Shown here piece by piece: positions 39,614 through 42,813 of a stretch of 42,813 nucleotides of DNA. The DNA lies in contig CALVTQ010000150.1 of assembly GCA_944362695.1 (NCBI GenBank), forward strand, positions 1 through 42,813, given 5' to 3'. The notes beneath the pieces were generated by a model. The model was not told the DNA's origin. It saw only the letters and a program-made list of their open reading frames with translations, and ran no database searches. The position numbers were made by a program, and so were the translations under genes. Source of the DNA: an uncultured Clostridia bacterium. GTDB taxonomy: Bacteria; Bacillota; Clostridia; Christensenellales; Aristaeellaceae. Within the stretch, counting starts at the first letter, position 1. Each line of letters opens with the position of its first letter.

Positions 39614-41008
39614 TTACACGCGCTCCGTGCGCCGGATCCACTTGCCGGAGTTGAGCCTGTGCAGGCACCAGAAGGACTTGATCGCCCAGTCGATGCGCAG
39701 GCACAGGATCGTCAGCCACGCGGGGGCGTGCAGGACGAGGCCCACGACGAAGCCCAGCGGCAGGCTCACGATCCACAAAAACAGCACGTCCGCCACGAGC
39801 AGGAAGCGCGCATCGCCGCCGCCGCGAAGGACGCCCTTGGTCATGACGTTCTGCATGATCTGGAAGAACGAAATGACCGAATAGGAGAGCATCATCTGGT
39901 TTGCGATGACGCGCGTCGATTCGTCGATGCTGTACGCGCCGACGGTCATGCGGCCAAAGAGCAGCACGAGCACCGCCGCAATCGCTCCGAACGCGCAGGA
40001 GAGCCAGTAGAACGTCTGCCCCTGCTCGAGCGCCTTCTTCGTGTCGCCGCGGCCGACGGTGTTGCCGGTGACGATGCTGGCCGCGTTGCCGATGCCCGTG
40101 CCGACGACGGTGAACAGGCGGTCGACGACCTGACAGGTGGCGTTCGCCGCGACGACCGCCGCGCCCATGCGCCCGAGCACCATGTTCATGGCGTTGATGC
40201 CCAGACCGAGTATGCCGTCGCTGAACAGAACCGCGAGGCCGAGACGGCGGTAGTTGTGGAAGATCTCGCGGCCAGGCCCGCGGATGAGGTCGGGAATGCG
40301 CAGACCGAGCTTCCTGTCGATGACGAGGACATAGGTAAACGTCACGGCGAACTCGACCATGCGCGCGATGAGCGTGCCGAGCGCGGCACCGGCGATTTCC
40401 ATGCGCGGCGCGCCGAGCTTGCCGAAGATAAACACCCAGTTCGCGAAGATGTTGACCGCAAAGGACACGCACGAGACGAGCAGGCCGAGGCGCGGCTGCT
40501 GCACCGAGCGCATGAGGAAGGAGATGACCTGCGCGCAGCCGTGGAACAGATAGACGAATGTCGTGATGCGCAGATAGCGCACGCCGTAGGCGATGACGTC
40601 CGGCTCCGGTGTGTAAAGCCGCATGATCTGCGCGGGGAAGAGCGCTGTGACGATGGCGAAGATCAGCGACAGCGAGAGCGACAGGCGCAGCGCGAGGCTG
40701 AACGTGCGGCGGGCGCTGACCTTGTCCTGCGCGCCCCAGTACTGCGCGGCGAGCACGCTGCATCCGCCGATGATGCCCATGCACAGGATGGTGAACAGGT
40801 TGTAAAAACTGTTGGCGAGCGAGGAGGCCGAGAGCTGCGCCTCGCCCAGCGAGCCGAGCATCACCGTGTCCATCATGTTCACGCCGATGTTGATGGCCTG
40901 CTGCGCGGCGACGGGCAGCATGATGCGCAGGACCTGCCGGTAGAAATCCGGGTCGCGCACGATGCTCATGCCGAAGAGTTTGAAGGGTGGTTTCGTCGTG
41001 GTCTGCAT
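39614..41008 (-). CDS. MATE family multidrug/toxin exporter (second copy, diverged)
   Basis: This is a 464-residue, twelve-segment exporter of the MATE family. The start is ATG 41008 with AAAGGA upstream; the frame extends to 41068 without a site. The repeat halves are IMLPVAAQQAINIGVNMMDTVMLGSLGEAQLSASSLANSFYNLF and GLAVLFSDGILGLGINAMNMVLGRMGAAVVAANATCQVVDRLFTV, with CSVLAAQYWGAQD and ASIVTGNTVGRGDTKKALEQG. It is only distantly like the exporter at 28636-30027, so the two are not a recent duplication. The substrate is not visible. It is a single-gene unit between two terminators. Confidence 0.92.
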   Translation of the reverse strand: MQTTTKPPFKLFGMSIVRDPDFYRQVLRIMLPVAAQQAINIGVNMMDTVMLGSLGEAQLSASSLANSFYNLFTILCMGIIGGCSVLAAQYWGAQDKVSARRTFSLALRLSLSLSLIFAIVTALFPAQIMRLYTPEPDVIAYGVRYLRITTFVYLFHGCAQVISFLMRSVQQPRLGLLVSCVSFAVNIFANWVFIFGKLGAPRMEIAGAALGTLIARMVEFAVTFTYVLVIDRKLGLRIPDLIRGPGREIFHNYRRLGLAVLFSDGILGLGINAMNMVLGRMGAAVVAANATCQVVDRLFTVVGTGIGNAASIVTGNTVGRGDTKKALEQGQTFYWLSCAFGAIAAVLVLLFGRMTVGAYSIDESTRVIANQMMLSYSVISFFQIMQNVMTKGVLRGGGDARFLLVADVLFLWIVSLPLGFVVGLVLHAPAWLTILCLRIDWAIKSFWCLHRLNSGKWIRRTERV

Positions 41009-41130
41009 GTGTTCCTTTCCGCGCCGTGCGCGTCGAATGTGGAAATAGCGTATACCCCTATCATACACAAAATGCGCGGTTTGGGGAAGGGGAAAAATGC
41101 AGTTTTTCGGCGATTCTTTCCTTATAAATG

Positions 41131-41155
41131 AAAAAAGCCGGGCGCGTGACCCGGC
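41131..41155 (-). terminator. Terminator of the LacI-type gene
   Basis: On the minus strand GCCGGG (41155-41150) pairs with CCCGGC (41142-41137), followed by six T residues (41136-41131), 7 bases after the stop codon. Confidence 0.85.
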
Positions 41156-41161
41156 GTGGAT

Positions 41162-42214
41162 TTACGGTTTGGCGGCTGCGGCGCTCCCTGCGGCATCCTC
41201 GAGCTCCGGCAGCTTGGCGGGCTTGTCCGGCGCGGGGGCGGTGGAGTCGCGCTCGATGAGCTGCGGGTGCAGCAGGAACGTGCTGATGGGCACGCCGTCC
41301 ATGAGGCTCTTGAGGGCGTAGAAGCCGCTCTTGCCCAGCTCGGTGCGGTTCTGGCGGACGGTCGTCAGCTTGGGCGAGGTGTAGGAGGCCATCGGGATGT
41401 CGTCGTAGCCCACGACGCTGATGTCCTGCGGAACGTGCAGGCCCAGCTCCCAGCAATGGAGCATGAGGCTGGAAGCGAGCAGGTCGTGGGAGCACATGAT
41501 GGCCGTGCAGCCCTCCTTGATGAGGCGGGGGAGGTGGCTTTGCAGGCAGACCGGCGTTTGAAGCGCGGAGCCGGCGAGCGTCTGCCGGTCGTCCATGCCG
41601 TTCTCGCGCAGGGCCTGGAAGAACGCGGCGTAGCGCTGACGGTAGACATAGCTGCCCAGCGCGCTGGAGAGATAGCCGATGCGCTTGTGGCCGAGGCTTT
41701 TGAGGTGCGCGACGGCCAGGCACATGCCCTCCGTGTTGTCCGCCGCGACATAGGCCACGTTCGGGTTGCCGGGGACGTGGTTGTCGTAGAGCACGGTCGG
41801 CGTGCGGCAAGTTTCGAAAAGTTTCATCCACGGGTCGGTGAGCGTCATGCCCAGGAAGAACGCGCCGCGGAAATTTTCGCGCAGCATGAACTCGTCGTAC
41901 TGCGTTTCCAGCTGCATCTGCGTGGTCAGCGGCACGATGACGACCTCATAGCCCGCTGGCTCGGCCATCTTGCGGAAGCCCACCACCATGTCATAGCCGA
42001 AGTCGTCCGGCTTGTCGTAGCTCATATTTAGGATGAAAAGCGCGAGGCGCGGGCGCTCCTGCGTGCGGCTGATGCGGGAATAGCCCAGCTCGACAGCCTT
42101 CTCCACAACAGCCTTTCGTGTAGTTTCGCTCACGTCCTCCGCGCCGGAGAGCGCCTTGGAAACGGTTCCCTTGGTGATGCCCAGTTCGCGGGCAATATCG
42201 TCCATGGTGGCCAT
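41162..42214 (-). CDS. LacI family transcriptional regulator
   Basis: This is a 350-residue sugar-responsive regulator. The N-terminal helix-turn-helix is at about 4-25 (MDDIARELGITKGTVSKALSG), followed by the hinge (TTRKAVVEKAVELGYSRISR) and a periplasmic-binding-protein-like sensor (RPRLALFILNMSYDKPDDFG to GYDDIPMASYTSPKLTTVRQ). The C-terminal about 25 residues (DSTAPAPDKPAKLPELEDAA, then Ala/Lys-rich) are an unusual low-complexity tail after the normal end of the fold. ATG 42214 has GGAGG 7 bases upstream; the TTG six bases earlier is too close. It is divergent from a sugar-binding lipoprotein gene and probably controls that transporter. Confidence 0.92.
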   Translation of the reverse strand: MATMDDIARELGITKGTVSKALSGAEDVSETTRKAVVEKAVELGYSRISRTQERPRLALFILNMSYDKPDDFGYDMVVGFRKMAEPAGYEVVIVPLTTQMQLETQYDEFMLRENFRGAFFLGMTLTDPWMKLFETCRTPTVLYDNHVPGNPNVAYVAADNTEGMCLAVAHLKSLGHKRIGYLSSALGSYVYRQRYAAFFQALRENGMDDRQTLAGSALQTPVCLQSHLPRLIKEGCTAIMCSHDLLASSLMLHCWELGLHVPQDISVVGYDDIPMASYTSPKLTTVRQNRTELGKSGFYALKSLMDGVPISTFLLHPQLIERDSTAPAPDKPAKLPELEDAAGSAAAAKP

Positions 42215-42297
42215 AGACAAACCTCCATTTTGTCACAGTCATCATTGATTTTGAGTGGAGTGTATCGAACAGGTATTTTTCGAATCCTTTTGAGAAT

Positions 42298-42326
42298 ATT
42301 ATACAGGAAATGGGCGCAAATTGCAA
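42298..42326 (-). promoter_or_regulatory. Promoter of the LacI-type gene
   Basis: On the minus strand TTGCAA (42326-42321), 17 bases, TATAAT (42303-42298). The 330-base AT-rich gap around it has several TCGAA-like motifs, including TTTCGA twice near 42355-42372, that may be operator halves, but I see no clean palindrome. Confidence 0.65.
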
Positions 42327-42470
42327 ACCAAATGGGAAAAAAGATGGGAGAAAATTTCGAGATGTTTCGACGCAAGCAAAGGGATTGTAAGGATTATACA
42401 ATTACAGATGCGAAATTACGGTGGACATATGGATTAAAATGACAAAGTGCAACAAAATGGAAAAATATCC

Positions 42471-42499
42471 TTGACGGATTCTGTCGAAAGTTCTATAAT
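42471..42499 (+). promoter_or_regulatory. Promoter of the sugar-binding lipoprotein gene
   Basis: TTGACG (42471-42476), 17 bases, TATAAT (42494-42499), 50 bases before the start codon. Confidence 0.85.
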
Positions 42500-42548
42500 G
42501 CCCCATAGCGAAACATTCCGAAATTCTTTGGGAAGGAAGGAACAAATC

Positions 42549-42813
42549 ATGGCAAGCAACAAACTCAGAAACGCGCTCGTGCTCGCGATGTGCGCGGCGC
42601 TGCTGATGCTGCTTTGCGGCTGCGGTTCGCAGCAGACCCAAAGCGGCGACGCCACGCCCGTGCGCCTGATGGTCTGGTCCCCGTCGGAGGATCAGAGCAA
42701 GGCCAGCGGCGAGTGGCTGCAAACCTGCTGCGAGAATTTCGCGGCGCTCCATCCCGAGTGGGACATCACGTTTGTCTACGGCGTGGCCGATGAGGCGACG
42801 GCGGCGGACACCG
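42549..42813 (+). CDS. Carbohydrate ABC transporter substrate-binding lipoprotein (3' end outside window)
   Basis: The first 88 codons of an extracellular sugar-binding lipoprotein are present. The N-terminus MASNKLRNALVLAMCAALLM is a lipoprotein signal peptide ending in LLCGCGS, with a lipobox-type cysteine around residue 23-25. The mature part begins TPVRLMVWSPSEDQSKASGEW then FAALHPEWDITFVYGVADEA, the start pattern of the MalE/UgpB-type binding-protein family. ATG 42549 follows AAGGAAGG. With the divergent LacI gene it marks the start of another sugar ABC operon to the right of the window. Confidence 0.88.
   Translation, partial: MASNKLRNALVLAMCAALLMLLCGCGSQQTQSGDATPVRLMVWSPSEDQSKASGEWLQTCCENFAALHPEWDITFVYGVADEATAADT

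Noticed and set aside
39400-39654. 84-codon plus-strand frame between the two similar terminators
   Set aside because: It starts inside a terminator stem, runs into the second MATE gene and is Arg-rich without a ribosome binding site.
28636-41008. The two MATE genes as a recent duplication
   Set aside because: The proteins share only family-level features and differ in most residues, so they are separate lineages.
1-42813. CRISPR array, riboswitch, prophage or IS element
   Set aside because: No spaced repeats, no known riboswitch core and no transposase, integrase or phage structural gene were seen on either strand.

Overview
The window is 42.8 kb of GC-rich DNA from a bacterium that looks like an anaerobic, carbohydrate- and acid-fermenting Firmicute of the Clostridia type. 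The grounds are strong AGGAGG-type ribosome binding sites, near-perfect TTGACA-N17-TATAAT promoters, many short transcription units closed by hairpin-plus-T terminators, a PTS phosphorelay with a Ser46-bearing HPr, and oxygen-independent metabolism (a GlpA-type dehydrogenase with a Cys-rich DUF1667 partner). I cannot name the species. No phage, IS element, CRISPR array or rRNA is visible. There is one tRNA gene (Val, GAC).

Layout. 1-5.9 kb is a glycan-utilisation locus: the end of a GH3 beta-glycosidase, an LplB-type sugar ABC permease broken by a one-base frameshift, a scar where the second permease and most of the solute-binding protein are missing, and a large GH2 beta-galactosidase-like enzyme. 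6.2-13.8 kb is the most interesting unit. A GntR/FCD repressor is divergent from an operon with a textbook promoter and two matching operators. The operon encodes a DUF6282-type amidohydrolase, a GalB-like PIG-L-fold protein, a TAXI-TRAP transporter (binding protein and fused permease) and an RraA/LigK-type aldolase, followed by an AEC carrier. Together they suggest uptake of a dicarboxylic or tricarboxylic acid and its conversion through 4-oxalomesaconate-like chemistry to pyruvate and oxaloacetate, without any ring-cleaving oxygenase. 14.1-17.7 kb holds a PutP-type symporter and a TetR regulator, flanked by two AT-rich decayed foreign gene fragments.

17.8-23.9 kb is a self-contained PTS locus: an AraC regulator divergent from an EIIBCA permease, a Cof-type HAD phosphatase, HPr and enzyme I, closed by a decayed second copy of part of the AraC gene. 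24.1-27 kb is a PepD-type dipeptidase with a YfcC/DcuC-family carrier. 27.1-28.6 kb is an AT-rich patch (a small ORF, a zinc-ribbon/SHOCT protein) ending at tRNA-Val. 28.6-30 kb is a MATE exporter.

30.3-39.1 kb is a long unit: an AfuA/FbpA-type binding protein, an unusual 839-residue permease, an ATPase, a GlpA-like dehydrogenase, a GlpB-like flavoprotein, a DUF1667 protein and a NagD-type HAD phosphatase. It probably takes up and oxidises a glycerol-phosphate-like compound. 39.1-42.8 kb holds a multi-hairpin intergenic element, a 26-residue membrane micro-protein, a second MATE exporter, a LacI regulator and, divergently, the start of a sugar-binding lipoprotein.

Two binding-protein/permease pairs (9.8 kb and 31.4 kb) each carry a terminator-like hairpin between the two genes, which would make binding protein in excess of permease. 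The very long reverse-strand reading frames are compositional shadows of the GC-rich genes and are not annotated.
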